Notes: a model not told the origin generated them from the sequence alone. 64,000 nucleotides of DNA from Dictyobacter kobayashii (GCF_003967555.1 NZ_BIFS01000002.1:1860001-1924000); one strand, 5' to 3'. Shown: positions 7,825-16,821, counted from the first letter of the stretch. Program-made: numbers and translations.

Positions 7825-9759
7825 TCAAAACCCTCGGCTTGCATGCTTTCCAGTGACGCTCTCGGCCAGGCGAAGGAAGGTGGCAAACCCCTCTGGAACG
7901 CCGAATAGTGTGATGGTGATCTGGCCAGTGGCTTGGCTGCGCGCATTGCGAGCCAGACGCGCTTTCCAGCAGAGACGAGTGTGTGCTCGCTCGGCACGAG
8001 AAAGGACCACTTCCGCAGTGGGAGGTGAAGCGACCGGATCTTGCGGGGGGATATTCACCTCGATCAGTTGGTGGCGCACGAGCCGCAGACAGGCACGCCG
8101 GTGCTCTCTGCGGCTCCAATCTCGCCAGAGGAGCGGTGCGGGACCAACGGCAAGCGGATGCAGCAGCACGCTGACCTGGCGCGGCTTCTTCGTGGCATGC
8201 CCCTGCCATTGACACTGTTCGCGCAGGGGGCAAGGACGACAACTCCGGATGCTGGCTGCATACACCACACGCATGCTGCCATCGACTTCTCGACGCTGTT
8301 CCTGGACACGAAGCTCCTGGCTTGCTGGACACCGGAGGGTCCGTCTGGTTGGAGGGTGAAATCGTGGCCTGAGAAGTGTCCAGCCTTCCATGCTGAACCC
8401 ACTTCTGGAGGGGCATAGCCAGAGGCAGGAGCTGCGTGCGGTGGAAGTGGTGGAAGAGCAGGAGCAAACTCGGTCGTGCGCAGTGGCTCTGGCTTGAGAT
8501 GATGGCCCAGTTCGAGTCTCAGGTTCCAGGTCCACTGCGAGATCACTTGCCAGCATTCTTGTCCCCAGGCCGAATGACTGCACCACCTGTCGGGATCCTG
8601 CTCGATGTCTTCATCTGAGAGGATCGGTTCAAAGGCGCCACGATGCAGGTACAACTCGACCACATCGCAGGCCGTGAAGGCATGTTGTGGCAGGTTCGTG
8701 AAGAACAGTTCGTAGACCACCCTGCGCGGGTCACCCTAATGGGACTCTTCTTTTTCCCCGCGGGATGCGTAGCCACGACCACGCGGTAGGGCACGCCCTC
8801 GGGTCCCACCGGTATCTGGGGGTAATCGTAGAGGCTGCGAACCATCTGGCTTTCGGGACGCTGTTGAAGCTGATCGGGGGGCAAGTGCAGACGCGCCTGA
8901 ACGAGCGGATGGTCGAGCAGGCTGTAGTCTTTGCCACGAGTCACAAAGGCGAAGCCTGCGAGATCAGTCAGCACGGCCCCGTTCCCATATTGGCCGTCGA
9001 GGCGCAGCAGCGTGTGTTCTTGCGGGAGCTGATACGCCGTGAGATACCGGCGGATGGCGGCGAGGCCCTGGCGCAGTTCTGTTCGATACAGCCCATTGCC
9101 TCGGTTTCCGAAACTGCCGAGCCATTGGTAGCTATGGGCCTGAGATACCGTTGTCCGTGTCCTGACCACCTCTCCACGCTTGCGGCCCGATAGCCAGGAG
9201 CGTAGACGTCATTCAACCGGCGAAAGGGTGGGGGAAGGTCATCAGTCTGCGGTAAGGCTCGTTGCCGAGCCGCTTCCCGTGTGCCATCAATGTCGAAGAC
9301 GGTCCAGGAATGACCTGTTCGATCTAGCAGGCTTCCGGTTTGTTGGTCGGGCGTAAGGGGCCGACTGAGCAGATCCTCCAAAAAGAGGGCGCGCAGCGCT
9401 TCGACGGGGGCCTCTGTCAATGCCGATAAAAACCGGGACAGCGCCGAACGAGAGGGCAACCGATCCCGCTCAAACAGGGCCATGAACGGAACGGCAAACG
9501 GCTGAAGTCGCTCGTAGAACTCCTCCAGGGTACGTTCGCCACTGATGACATAGCCGAAGAGCACGGCAAGAAAGTCGATCACCTCATAGTGCCCAAAACG
9601 CTTCCGCGCAAAGTGCACCTGCTCGTTGACCTTGTCCAGGACACCGTGCTTGCGAAGATAACGACTGATCAGCACTGCCTCGCCAAACCAGCAAGGCATT
9701 GCGAGGTTGGACTCCGAAGTCGTCTGGATTTTCACCGAGCCATTGGCAATACTTGTCAT
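7825..9759 (-). CDS. DDE transposase of the nested insertion sequence (three frameshifts)
   Basis: The reassembled protein is ~645 residues. The start at 9759 (MTSIANGSVKIQT) follows a perfect AAGGAGGT ribosome site. The N-terminal region includes HYEVIDFLAVLFGYVISGER. The catalytic core shows WTVFDIDGTREAAR (Asp), LLRLDGQYGNGAVL (Asp) and YLHRGAFEPILSDEDIEQD (Glu). The C-terminal part has a CRPCPLREQC cysteine cluster. Four frames are used. One extra base restores continuity at the GGG/CCC run near 9178-9185 (PGYRGRKRGEVV) and at CCC 8720-8722 (TRAGVVYELFF). A third shift lies between about 8340 and 8410 and is less precisely placed. It is active if these are consensus errors, dead if they are real. 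Confidence 0.75.
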
Positions 9760-9839
9760 ACCGACCTCCTTGGTGAGAATCATTGGCTGTTTTCTCTTCA
9801 AGGAGGCACATTTCTACGCCGATATGCTACAAGTTACAT

Positions 9840-9865
9840 CTCGTTGCGCAATCCGTGGGTAATCC
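9840..9865. repeat. Right boundary of nested IS: 18-bp TIR plus 8-bp target duplication
   Basis: CTCGTTGCGCAATCCGTG at 9840-9857 is the right terminal inverted repeat; GGTAATCC at 9858-9865 repeats the sequence at 6754-6761 exactly. Confidence 0.88.
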
Positions 9866-10328
9866 AGTGCTTCGCGCGTTGCCATCCCACCCCCAGCCGC
9901 AGGAGCGCCTGGCGGATCGTCTCGATGCTCACCAGGCTTTCCGTGAGCCCTTGCTCGAAGCAGACCTCCGCTGCTAAAGCCAGCGTCCACACGCTGGTCT
10001 TTTTCCCATAGATGCGCGGCGATTGATGCAAGGTGGCACGTAACGCTTCACATTTGGCTTGATCAAATTGGGCTTGCACCGTTTTTGGTCGAGAAGATTC
10101 CTGCTTGAGGCAATCGACGCCTTTCTCCTCAAAGGCATGGATGGCGTTGCGCACCGTTTGCGTGGCACAACCCAGATTCTGAGCAATGACTTTGGGACGC
10201 TGCTTTCGATTGGAGGCGAGCAAGATCTGACTGCGGCGCAGGGTAAATGCGTCGGATGAGCGCAGTCCAGCTTCCAACCCTGCCTGCTCTGCTGGACCCA
10301 AGGCTCGAACATACATCGGGGGTTTCAT
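9858..10328 (-). pseudogene. IS630-type transposase, N-terminal (HTH) half
   Basis: This is the DNA-binding half of the IS630-type transposase whose catalytic half is at 6101-6761. It contains a Psq/homeodomain-like HTH (KVIAQNLGCATQTVRNAI), then the linker SPRIYGKKTSVWTLALAAE and a second helical segment IETIRQALLRLGVGWQRAKHW. The reading frame runs into the inserted element after KHWIT and ends 24 nt further. The ATG at 10328 is the likely start. The IS630 right end should lie between 10330 and 10430, but no convincing terminal repeat pair was identified. Confidence 0.88.
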
Positions 10329-10434
10329 GACTTCATTCGAGCAGAGTTTTCTCCCTTACACAACAGCTCTCCGGAACCCGCACTAGCACAAAACGATCTT
10401 GTTGTCACTATTTGTCATGGTTCTTAGTAACTAG

Positions 10435-10929
10435 TCTGCTACACTCACGACGTACTATACTATCTGGAAAGAGTATCAGGAGCACGTCAAAGGGGCGATC
10501 GCGCCGCTTACCGCTGAACAGCTTGCTCTGCGTGCCGCGCCTCACCTGCGCTCCGTTGGTGAGAACGCCATACACATCATCGGTACCCGTATCGGTTGGT
10601 TCATTCAAACCCTAGGAGAAGAGTTTGGCGGGGAGATGAGTGCGTACCTGAAGCGAAACGGGGTTGCGTTGCGACAGGGGGCACCCGTGCCAACCGCAGC
10701 CGAACTGGCTCAAGGTCTGGACCTTACCTGGCAACTCATCGCGGATTGTCTGGCTCGCTGGAGTCCCCCCGACATGCAACAAACCTTCCCCGATGAGTTG
10801 GACGGCAAACAGGTCTACCTGTCGCGCGCCTGGGTCGTCGGGCATGTGATGGAGCATGATATGCATCACGGCGGCGAACTCTCGTTCACCCTCGGCATGC
10901 ATGGGGTTCCAGCTGATTTCCCTGGCTAG
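10435..10929 (+). CDS. DinB-family protein, 5' end missing
   Basis: The frame reads from a stop at 10432 as TTYYTIWKEYQEHVKGAIAP through ENAIHIIGTRIGWF to VMEHDMHHGGELSFTLGMHG, ending at 10929. This is the four-helix DinB/DUF664-type fold with its metal-binding histidines (one in NAIHIIG and the HDMHH cluster). These proteins are thought to be metal-dependent thiol transferases or damage-induced enzymes of unknown substrate. There is no ATG or GTG upstream in frame; the first ATG, at 10636, would lose the first helix. Insertion of the IS630-type element just upstream probably removed the original start. Confidence 0.75.
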   Translation, partial: SATLTTYYTIWKEYQEHVKGAIAPLTAEQLALRAAPHLRSVGENAIHIIGTRIGWFIQTLGEEFGGEMSAYLKRNGVALRQGAPVPTAAELAQGLDLTWQLIADCLARWSPPDMQQTFPDELDGKQVYLSRAWVVGHVMEHDMHHGGELSFTLGMHGVPADFPG

Positions 10930-10966
10930 AGCCTCTGCATGGATAGGTGAGTGAAATCTTTCACGC

Positions 10967-11013
10967 GGATCATATAGTGTTTAGATAAATTTTATCCAAA
11001 CACTATATGATCC
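10967..11013. terminator. Strong bidirectional terminator hairpin
   Basis: A 16-bp perfect stem (10967-10982 with 10998-11013) is extended by six more pairs after one mismatch. It lies between the plus-strand DinB gene and the end of the minus-strand Rhs cassette array, so it can end both transcripts. Confidence 0.8.
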
Positions 11014-11065
11014 GTTACTAGACAAACACGAAAAACAGTATCTTAAAAATGATGTTTCTTTTATG

Positions 11066-11413
11066 CTACGAGGGGAAACCACAACCAATGAATTGGCCTT
11101 CTGATCCAATAGCGGTAGCTATTGCAAACAATGCTCCCCAACCCGCATTAGTTGTAACAAGTCCGTTTCCTAATGCGGCAAAAAATGCTAAGCCAGCAGC
11201 ATCCGCTGGAAGTGTATCTATCACAGCTGCAAGTAAGCTAATTGGCAGCACCAACAGATCTGACAAAGATAATAACCATAAAAAGCACATTAGGGGTGAC
11301 AGTACTTTCCACTCGGATCAATATTATTGACAGGATTATTGCCAGCATACATAGCCTTGAGCGTCTCCTGCAGGGTCCCTCCCGCCGACGGAGGTTGCTG
11401 GGTCCAGCGTCTT
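11066..11413 (-). pseudogene. Rhs orphan cassette A (short core remnant + hydrophobic C-terminus)
   Basis: Only ~30 residues of the Rhs core survive (RRWTQQPPSAGGTLQETLKA, then YAGNNPVNNIDPSGK), directly after the stop of the membrane protein at 11415. The junction sequence DPSGK is followed by YCHP and a stop that overlaps a new ATG as TAATG at 11288-11292. Adding one base to the CCCC run joins this to a 75-residue hydrophobic, alanine- and glycine-rich tail ending IGCGFPS. The tail has cysteines near both ends, like several other C-termini here. No start codon belongs to the core fragment, so it is most likely a stored, silent payload. I see no paired membrane gene downstream of it. Confidence 0.55.
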
Positions 11414-11414
11414 C

Positions 11415-11721
11415 TTATTTATTAAGCAATCCAGCATAAATAATTACAATCAGACCGCAAACAGCAAAAAATACAACAACTACAATGAGGTAAATCAATA
11501 AATATTGAGGCAAAAAGCCTAATACGACAATTGCGAAGAGCATGACTGTAATGAGAAGTAGCATTCTTCCAAAAAAACCTATAAGTGTAGAATCTTTATA
11601 CCAAATACTTTTTTTCATTCTACGAATTTTGTTTTTTTTTGAGGTAAAGGAAAAGAGAAATACTTGTCCATAAAAAAAGCAAAAAATCGATGCATGGGGT
11701 AGCAAAAAGCACATTTTTCAT
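11415..11721 (-). CDS. Small multi-pass membrane protein, candidate immunity for cassette B
   Basis: ATG 11721 follows GAGGAAATACCGT and begins MKNVLFATPCIDFLLFLW, a first membrane segment. After the A9 run (T9 on the plus strand, 11632-11640) the frame shifts to KNKIRRMKKSIWYKDSTL, followed by two or three more hydrophobic segments (MLLLITVMLFAIVVLGFL and YLLIYLIVVVVFFAVCGLI). Changing the run length gives one ~100-residue protein with three to four membrane spans and a positive loop. It lies downstream of the cassette-B toxin end in the same orientation, the usual place for an immunity gene. Function is inferred from position and topology only. Confidence 0.5.
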
Positions 11722-11992
11722 ACGGTATTTCCTCTTTCTCACTAGTGATCGTCAAATAACGTAACTCATATCTACTTTTCAGGCAAACTGCTCGCTTGCT
11801 ATGTTTGTCATATCTCGAAGATAAGCACAAAAAGCAAACTGTAAGCCTCGAATCGAACATGGGTCTGTATATCAATACTATTGAATGAAGAGATGCCATA
11901 AACTAGTTTCCGAGAGCTTCTAGATACATCACCAAAAAATGATATGAGTTAAGGAAAACGAGAAGTTATTCGACGATCAACACTCGGTAGGT

Positions 11993-12020
11993 CTTTTTCT
12001 CTTATGTATAAGAGGAAAAG
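11993..12020. terminator. Hairpin downstream of Rhs cassette B
   Basis: CTTTTTCTCTTAT at 11993-12005 pairs with ATAAGAGGAAAAG at 12008-12020 with one mismatch and a tiny loop. It lies ~75 nt past the cassette-B stop, consistent with transcript termination. Confidence 0.55.
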
Positions 12021-12096
12021 ATCATAACTATATACGGAACAAGAGGCTATTATACAAGCCGGCAATATTATCGAATGAACAATGCGAATGTTGCAA

Positions 12097-12756
12097 CTAT
12101 CGTGGGAAGCTCCACCATGGATTGTTTTCCAGGTTATTTGATACTTCAATACCAACGAGTGCACAGCCTACAATTACACCTAATGCAATCCCAAAAGCTG
12201 CGATCCCAAGCCAAAAAGCTATTGATGATAGGACAGGGGCAACGGCAGCTTCAACTGAACCCGTAGTAGCTGTTGCTGCGAGTCTTCCTCCCATACTTCC
12301 AAGAAGCGTAGCAAGAGCTCCACCTAATATTCCTCCCACTACACCAGCTGCCCCCGATAGACAGTCATAGGTTGCTGACCACCATGATTGATTGCCACCT
12401 CGATCCACTTCATTGACAGGATTATTATCAGCATACACATACGGGTTGGCCTTGAGCGTTTCCTGCAAGGTACCACCAATGGGCGTACGCTGGGTCCAGC
12501 GGCCGAAGATGGGATCGTAGTACCGGATGCCGAACTTGGTCAGCCCGGTGGTGCTGTCGTAGGAGCCTCCGGCATACTGCCAGGGGTTGACCACCCCGCT
12601 CTGCACGTTGCTGCCAGTGACGCTGCTGAGGGGATCGTCGTCGTAGCTAGCCACCAGGTTACCCGCGCTGTCGGTCATACCTACGATCGAGCTAAGGGTG
12701 TCAAAGAAAGAATGAAAAGGATCTAAAAATGAAAAACAATATTCTTTTGAAGCCAT
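12097..12756 (-). CDS. Rhs orphan cassette B (core fragment + hydrophobic C-terminal payload)
   Basis: After a short unrelated leader (MASKEYCFSFLDPFHSF) the frame joins the Rhs core at SSIVGMTDSAGNLVASYDDD. It continues through WQYAGGSYDSTTGLTKFGIR, YDPIFGRWTQRTPIGG and NPYVYADNNPVNEVDRGGN, then diverges. The ~95-residue payload contains a first cysteine (TYDCLSG), a glycine-zipper run (GVVGGILGGALATLLGSMGG), more hydrophobic stretches and a second cysteine (IVGCALVG), ending WWSFPR. There is an ATG at 12756 but no clear ribosome site. It has the architecture of a displaced Rhs C-terminus: recombination through the shared core could move it onto the full-length protein at 17882-21393. Confidence 0.75.
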   Translation of the reverse strand: MASKEYCFSFLDPFHSFFDTLSSIVGMTDSAGNLVASYDDDPLSSVTGSNVQSGVVNPWQYAGGSYDSTTGLTKFGIRYYDPIFGRWTQRTPIGGTLQETLKANPYVYADNNPVNEVDRGGNQSWWSATYDCLSGAAGVVGGILGGALATLLGSMGGRLAATATTGSVEAAVAPVLSSIAFWLGIAAFGIALGVIVGCALVGIEVSNNLENNPWWSFPR

Positions 12757-12857
12757 TGGTATTATTTGCGAACAAAGGTGCCGATTATTTTGCCAGTATA
12801 TTTATAATATCTACCTCCACACTAAAAGCCACATCATCAAAGAAGTTTCCAATGGAC

Positions 12858-13157
12858 TCATGGCTTTTTTGCTTGTCTTTTCCACACAATAATAAGGAAG
12901 AACTGCAAAGCTAATATCAAAAGAAAGATAATAAAAGAAATTTCAAAAAAGTAAAGGCTATCTCTCCTTGTTATGAGTACATTTGTTTGTATAAGCAAAG
13001 CTGCAACAAAATACGAAAAAATATAGATTACCGGTCCAAAAATATAAATTAAAAAGTTTTTAATGCTTTTCTGCTCTATTATTATATTCCTAAAGTATAT
13101 TTGAAATGCACATAGAGCAATAAGAGTAATGCAAAAACCAATCACAATAAATGTCAT
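12858..13157 (-). CDS. Four-span membrane protein, candidate immunity for cassette C
   Basis: I chose ATG 13157 (MTFIVIGFCITLIALCAF) because AAAAAGGAG lies 10 nt before it; the longer frame to 13217 lacks a site. The ~99-residue protein has four hydrophobic segments (TFIVIGFCITLIALCAF; FLIYIFGPVIYIFSYFVAAL with a following segment; FFEISFIIFLLILALQFF) and a lysine/arginine-rich tail (WKRQAKKP). It follows the cassette-C payload by ~110 nt in the same orientation, separated by a hairpin. No family is recognised. Topology resembles bacteriocin immunity proteins, which protect the membrane from a cognate pore-former; this is inference. Confidence 0.6.
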   Translation of the reverse strand: MTFIVIGFCITLIALCAFQIYFRNIIIEQKSIKNFLIYIFGPVIYIFSYFVAALLIQTNVLITRRDSLYFFEISFIIFLLILALQFFLIIVWKRQAKKP

Positions 13158-13214
13158 GAGAATGATGCTCCTTTTTACATGTGTCCTTTTCTGAGGAAAA
13201 TTTCTTAAAATATA

Positions 13215-13257
13215 CACAACCTAAAGTATGCTAATTTTAAGATACTTCAGGTTGTGC
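13215..13257. terminator. Hairpin between cassette C payload and its membrane partner
   Basis: ACAACCT-AAGTAT on the left pairs with ATACTT-AGGTTGT on the right (about 13216-13255), followed by a T-rich tract in both directions. It looks like a terminator or attenuator between toxin and partner gene. Confidence 0.6.
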
Positions 13258-13267
13258 TTTTGTTAAA

Positions 13268-14222
13268 TTACTTTATATGTCCACTCAGAATACCTGCAAT
13301 TATTCCACCTACTAATCCTTCAGCAAGGCTTCCTGCAGCACCTCCAGCAAGTCCTGCTAAAGTTATCTCTCCAATGCCACTCGTAAATAGAGCGCCTACT
13401 ACAAGAGCTCCAACAAAAGCTCCGATAGTTCCACCAAATCCAACTGCAGCATATATCCCTACATCAGTCCAGGAATGAATTCCCCGGACAGAAAACCACC
13501 TAGCACTGCTCCTACAGCACCTGCAAAGCCAACAAATCCTAAAATCGCCAAACCTATTAGAATAGGATTTTTGCCACTAGGATCTACCTCGTTGACAGGA
13601 TTATTATCGGCATACTCATATGGGTTGGCCTTCAGCGTTTCCTGCAGGGTACCACCAATGGGCGTACGCTGGGTCCAGCGGCCGAAGATGGGATCGTAGT
13701 ACCGGATGCCGAACTTGGTCAGGCCGGTGTTGCTGTCGTAGTAGCCTCCGGCATACTGCCAGGGGTTGACGATTCCACTCTGGACGTTGCTGCCGGAAAT
13801 GCTACCGAGGGGATCATAGTCGTAGCTGGCCACCAGATTGCCCGCACTATCGGTCATGCCCACAATCGAGCCTTGCCCGTTGAAGAGATAGTAGTAGACC
13901 TTGCCCGCCGAGGTGCGCTCGCTGTTGAGCAGACCGCAACTGCAACGGACGTACTCATAATTCGCGCTCCCTACCTTCTTGCTGCTCAGGCCCAGGCCAC
14001 TGTAGACCGCGGTGTTGCCGGTGTTGGTGACCCGATCCGTCTGATTGGTATCATTATAACCATAGGTGTAGTTGGCCGAGGAGCCGGTCGCCGTCCCACT
14101 TCCACTGATGTCCTGGTTGGCTGTGTTGTTGGTATGTGTCTGGGCCAGCGTGAGTGCCAGCTCCCTCATGCCTCATTGGTGATCGGCATCAGATTGCCGT
14201 CAGCATCATAGATATAGATGGC
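13268..14222 (-). CDS. Rhs orphan cassette C (longest core fragment + glycine-zipper payload)
   Basis: This cassette keeps ~230 residues of Rhs core, from IYIYDADGNLMPITNEA through YEYVRCSCGLLNSERTSAGK and YDPIFGRWTQRTPIGG to NPVNEVDPSGK. The payload begins NPILIGLAILGFVGFAGAVG. Adding one base to CCCC 13482-13485 carries it on through IHSWTDVGIYAAVGFGGTIG to AGGAAGSLAEGLVGGIIAG and SGHIK, for about 100 residues. It is very rich in GxxxG spacing and has no cysteine. A second frame change near 14180 lies in the core. No start codon suits it, so it is probably a silent cassette. The paired membrane gene is 12858-13157. Confidence 0.7.
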
Positions 14223-14367
14223 AAGGCCTCATATAATTAAGATTATGCTTTTATCCTACTGTTTAAGTACGGCCCTGCTAGCGATTTTATTCTCTTTGCT
14301 TTCTTCTAATTCCTAAGGTATCTACATGATAATCAAGCCTTTGACCATTTTAGACTATAAAAAACTG

Positions 14368-14499
14368 TTAAGCAAATTGAACAAAAAAGAGAATACAGAG
14401 AATAATATCCACTCTTATGAATGCTAAAAAACCTAATGTAACGGTAGAAGCAACTAAAAACAAAATTGATATAGGTAACATCCTTTTGCGCTGATTCAT
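14368..14499 (-). CDS. 43-residue membrane peptide, candidate immunity for cassette D
   Basis: ATG 14499 follows AGAGGAAGAATAG, a good ribosome site. The product is MNQRKRMLPISILFLVASTV continuing to FVQFA: a positively charged start and two hydrophobic segments. The longer overlapping frame (14333-14521) uses a weaker context and is not hydrophobic, so I prefer this one. It is the only convincing gene downstream of cassette D. Assignment as an immunity protein rests on position and on the pattern of the neighbouring pairs. Confidence 0.5.
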   Translation of the reverse strand: MNQRKRMLPISILFLVASTVTLGFLAFIRVDIILCILFFVQFA

Positions 14500-14560
14500 C
14501 TATTCTTCCTCTCATTATCATTTGAAATTTGGGGATAACAACTCAAATTCTTACCTGCTT

Positions 14561-14613
14561 AAAAGATGAATGCAACAGAACCATAATTATTCATATGCTC
14601 TGTTACATTCATC
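14561..14613. terminator. Long hairpin upstream of the 43-residue peptide gene
   Basis: AAGATGAATG-AACAGA at the left pairs with TCTGTT-CATTCATCTT at the right with one bulge. It stands between cassette D and the small membrane gene. A second inverted repeat lies at about 14678-14722 (GTTTTATCATTTA / TAAATGATAAAAC) just after the cassette-D stop and is probably its terminator. Confidence 0.65.
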
Positions 14614-14729
14614 TTTTCTATCTGCAGCTTGTTGCCCTTTATTCTCTTCGCAACCATTCCAAATATCGCATTGTTATGTTTTATCATTTAGACAATTCTA
14701 AAACATGCTTAAATGATAAAACAATTTGT

Positions 14730-15320
14730 TTACTGAAACAAGGAAAAATTATCTGGAATGATAAATGCAAGGGTAGGAGGGAGGCTTAACAGATAAATAG
14801 GGGAAGTACTAACTGCTAAGGTTGAAGTGTTACTCAAATCTGTTTCTGGCTTAAGAAAAGCTCCCACAACAGGTAAATCTGTAATAAGCTGGGTACATCC
14901 TGCTCCTAACGAAAAATTTCGTACCCAACCACCTAAGTAATCATGTTCCTTTATATCACTTAAGTGACAGGCTGCCTGACCATTAGGATCAATCTCATTG
15001 ACAGGGTCATTATCTGCATACACATAGGGGTTGGCTTTCAACGTTTCCTGCAGGGTACCACCAACGGGGGCGCGCTGCGTCCAGCGACCGAAGATGGGAT
15101 CGTAGTACCGGATGCCGAACTTGGTCAGCCCGGTGTTGCTGTCGTAGTAGCCGCCGGCATACTGCCAGGGGTTGACGATTCCGCTCTGGACGTTGCTGCC
15201 GGAAATGCTGCCGAGGGGATCATCGTCGTAGCTGGCCACCAGGTTACCCGCACTATCGGTCATGCCCACGATCGAGCCCTGCCCGTTGAACAGGTAGTAG
15301 TAGACCTTGCTCGCCGAGGG
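14730..15320 (-). CDS. Rhs orphan cassette D (core fragment + cysteine-containing payload)
   Basis: The Rhs core starts abruptly at SKVYYYLFNGQGSIVGMTD and runs through YDPIFGRWTQRAPVGG to NPYVYADNDPVNEIDPNGQ. The ~85-residue payload opens AACHLSDIKEHDYLGG, has a second cysteine (SLGAGCTQLITDLPV), then a threonine/serine-rich region and a hydrophobic end (IYLLSLPPTLAFIIPDN). It is less glycine-rich than the other payloads. The frame extends upstream to a TTG at 15386 through unrelated sequence, with no ribosome site, so it is most likely a silent cassette. Confidence 0.7.
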   Translation of the reverse strand, partial: PSASKVYYYLFNGQGSIVGMTDSAGNLVASYDDDPLGSISGSNVQSGIVNPWQYAGGYYDSNTGLTKFGIRYYDPIFGRWTQRAPVGGTLQETLKANPYVYADNDPVNEIDPNGQAACHLSDIKEHDYLGGWVRNFSLGAGCTQLITDLPVVGAFLKPETDLSNTSTLAVSTSPIYLLSLPPTLAFIIPDNFSLFQ

Positions 15321-15446
15321 GATGGGCCAGATTGCATTGCAGAGATGCCATTCATCTCTGCATTCTGGAACAGCCTGTGAAGCCAAATTAAATTTTCACT
15401 GCGGGATGTGGGTTTCTAATGTTTTTTGCAGGATTATTATTGTACT

Positions 15447-15725
15447 TTATAATTTACTGCGTTTATATTTAAGGTAATACATACAAAATATAATTAATAA
15501 TATTATGAAAAGTATAACCCATATTATCCATTTATTTGTAGATGGATAATATGCAGAAACCAGAGAGAAACATACAAATAACCAAGTACAAACTACTATA
15601 AACTGAGAAATCAGAATTATGTTTCCAGAAAGATGAAACCATCTACTGATTCCAAAGATCACAAAAAAAAGGATGGCACATATAATGGTAACAAAAATAA
15701 ACGGTGCCCCAAATGCTTCTAGCAT
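15447..15725 (-). CDS. Three-span membrane protein, candidate immunity for cassette E
   Basis: ATG 15725 (MLEAFGAPFIFVTIICAILF) follows GAAAGG at 7-nt spacing, so I prefer it to the TTG at 15740. The 92-residue product has three strong membrane segments (FIFVTIICAILFFVIFGI; IILISQFIVVCTWLFVCFSL; IIWVILFIILLIIFCMYYL) and a basic tail (KYKRSKL). It lies ~100 nt downstream of the cassette-E stop in the same orientation. No known family is recognised. The topology suits membrane immunity. Confidence 0.6.
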   Translation of the reverse strand: MLEAFGAPFIFVTIICAILFFVIFGISRWFHLSGNIILISQFIVVCTWLFVCFSLVSAYYPSTNKWIIWVILFIILLIIFCMYYLKYKRSKL

Positions 15726-15825
15726 AGAGTTGCCTTTCAATTATAATTAAAGCAGGGAGATCAACTGTAAATTAACTCGTATAATTACAATTAATCTCCA
15801 CAATGCTCAAAACATCGGTCCTCTT

Positions 15826-16473
15826 TTAGAACACAAAATTCCCTATTTTGATTTTAATAATATCTTCTTGTGGCATTGATGGCCAACCACATTCAGGAGC
15901 AACCGCATTCCAACCGTTAAGAATCACACGATAATTAACATAAGCGGCGGCGAGTATAGCGACTCCAGCAAGTCCTAGGCCTACCACTGGTACTGTGAGA
16001 CCCAACATTGCCAGACCAGTACCTATGCCAGTTGAAAGTATAACACTACCCACCGTGCCTAATCCTTGATTTAGAAGTGTACCTCCACAATCTTGTCGTC
16101 CAGTAACATCAAATCTGTTAACTGGATCATTTGATGCGTAGGTATACGGATTGGCCTTCAGCGTCTCCTGCAGGGTACCGCCGATGGGGGTACGCTGGGT
16201 CCAGCGGCCGAAGATAGGATCGTAGGAGCGAATCCCGAACTTGAGCAGCCCAGTGGTGCTGTCCGCGTAGCCGCCAGCATACTGCCAGGGGTTGTTGACG
16301 CCGGGTTGGATGACGCTGCCAGCTATATTCCCAAAGGGATCGTAGTCGTAGCTGGCGGCCATGTTGCCGGCGCTATCGGTCATGCCCACGATCGAGCCAA
16401 GGACGCCGAAGAAGTAGGAGGAGGCCTTTTCTGCCAGGGAACGATCTCGCAAAATCATTTTGAGTTCATCCAT
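15826..16473 (-). CDS. Rhs orphan cassette E (ATG start, core fragment + payload)
   Basis: ATG 16473 opens MDELKMILRDRSLAEKASSY and then joins the Rhs core at GSIVGMTDSAGNMAASYDYD. This core is the most diverged of the set (GNIAGSVIQPGVNNPW, SNDPVNRFDVTGRQ). The ~95-residue payload has cysteines near both ends (QDCGGTLLNQG and APECGWPSMPQED) around a long hydrophobic glycine-rich middle (GTGLAMLGLTVPVVGLGLAG). No ribosome site is visible before the ATG, so expression is doubtful. The paired membrane gene is 15447-15725. Confidence 0.72.
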   Translation of the reverse strand: MDELKMILRDRSLAEKASSYFFGVLGSIVGMTDSAGNMAASYDYDPFGNIAGSVIQPGVNNPWQYAGGYADSTTGLLKFGIRSYDPIFGRWTQRTPIGGTLQETLKANPYTYASNDPVNRFDVTGRQDCGGTLLNQGLGTVGSVILSTGIGTGLAMLGLTVPVVGLGLAGVAILAAAYVNYRVILNGWNAVAPECGWPSMPQEDIIKIKIGNFVF

Positions 16474-16528
16474 TGTGTAGTGTGGCTGTACCTAATTACT
16501 TTACGTAATATCATTCAATGGAAATTCA

Positions 16529-16717
16529 TTATTCCTGCTTTTTAAACAGAGCAATAAAGAGCCAAATTCCAAAGAAGGCCATTAAGAACAAGAAAAAAGC
16601 CCATCCATAATAAGATAGGCTATCTCCTCGCATTCCACTTTTTATAAAAGATATTCCACCAAAAACAGTAATGATTATTTCAATTGCTAATAAGATGAGT
16701 AGCACTTTATTTTTCAC
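16529..16717 (-). CDS. Two-span membrane protein, candidate immunity for cassette F
   Basis: A GTG at 16717 after AAAGAGAAATAA starts KNKVLLILLAIEIIITVFGG, a first membrane segment. A polar loop (KSGMRGDSLSYY) and a second segment (WAFFLFLMAFFGIWLFIALF) follow, ending KKQE; 62 residues in all. It follows cassette F by ~105 nt with a terminator hairpin in between. Function is inferred from position and topology. Confidence 0.55.
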   Translation of the reverse strand: MKNKVLLILLAIEIIITVFGGISFIKSGMRGDSLSYYGWAFFLFLMAFFGIWLFIALFKKQE

Positions 16718-16745
16718 TTATTTCTCTTTCTTCTTATTTTACTTT

Positions 16746-16790
16746 GCGTTTTATATAGACACTGAATAAATCAATACCTATATAAAACGC
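16746..16790. terminator. Perfect 13-bp hairpin between cassette F and its membrane partner
   Basis: GCGTTTTATATAG (16746-16758) pairs exactly with CTATATAAAACGC (16778-16790) around a 19-nt loop. It is positioned to terminate or attenuate transcription from cassette F. Confidence 0.7.
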
Positions 16791-16821
16791 ATGCTAATAG
16801 TTTCAAGTTTAATTTTCAGAA

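Larger units (their letters stand above)
6762..9857 (-). mobile_element. 3,096-bp insertion sequence with passenger hydrolase gene
   Basis: The ends are 18-bp inverted repeats (6762-6779 and 9840-9857, 16/18 identical) flanked by perfect 8-bp direct repeats GGTAATCC (6754-6761 and 9858-9865). Deleting the element and one duplication restores the IS630-type reading frame exactly, which proves the insertion. A large DDE transposase occupies the right two thirds. About 1 kb between the transposase stop (7825) and the left repeat holds a complete alpha/beta hydrolase gene of opposite orientation. I do not assign the family; an 8-bp duplication and a ~645-residue IS4-like transposase are the clues. 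Confidence 0.88.

Noticed and set aside
13254..13478. Plus-strand proline/alanine-rich small protein
   Set aside because: It is the complement of the glycine-zipper payload of Rhs cassette C.
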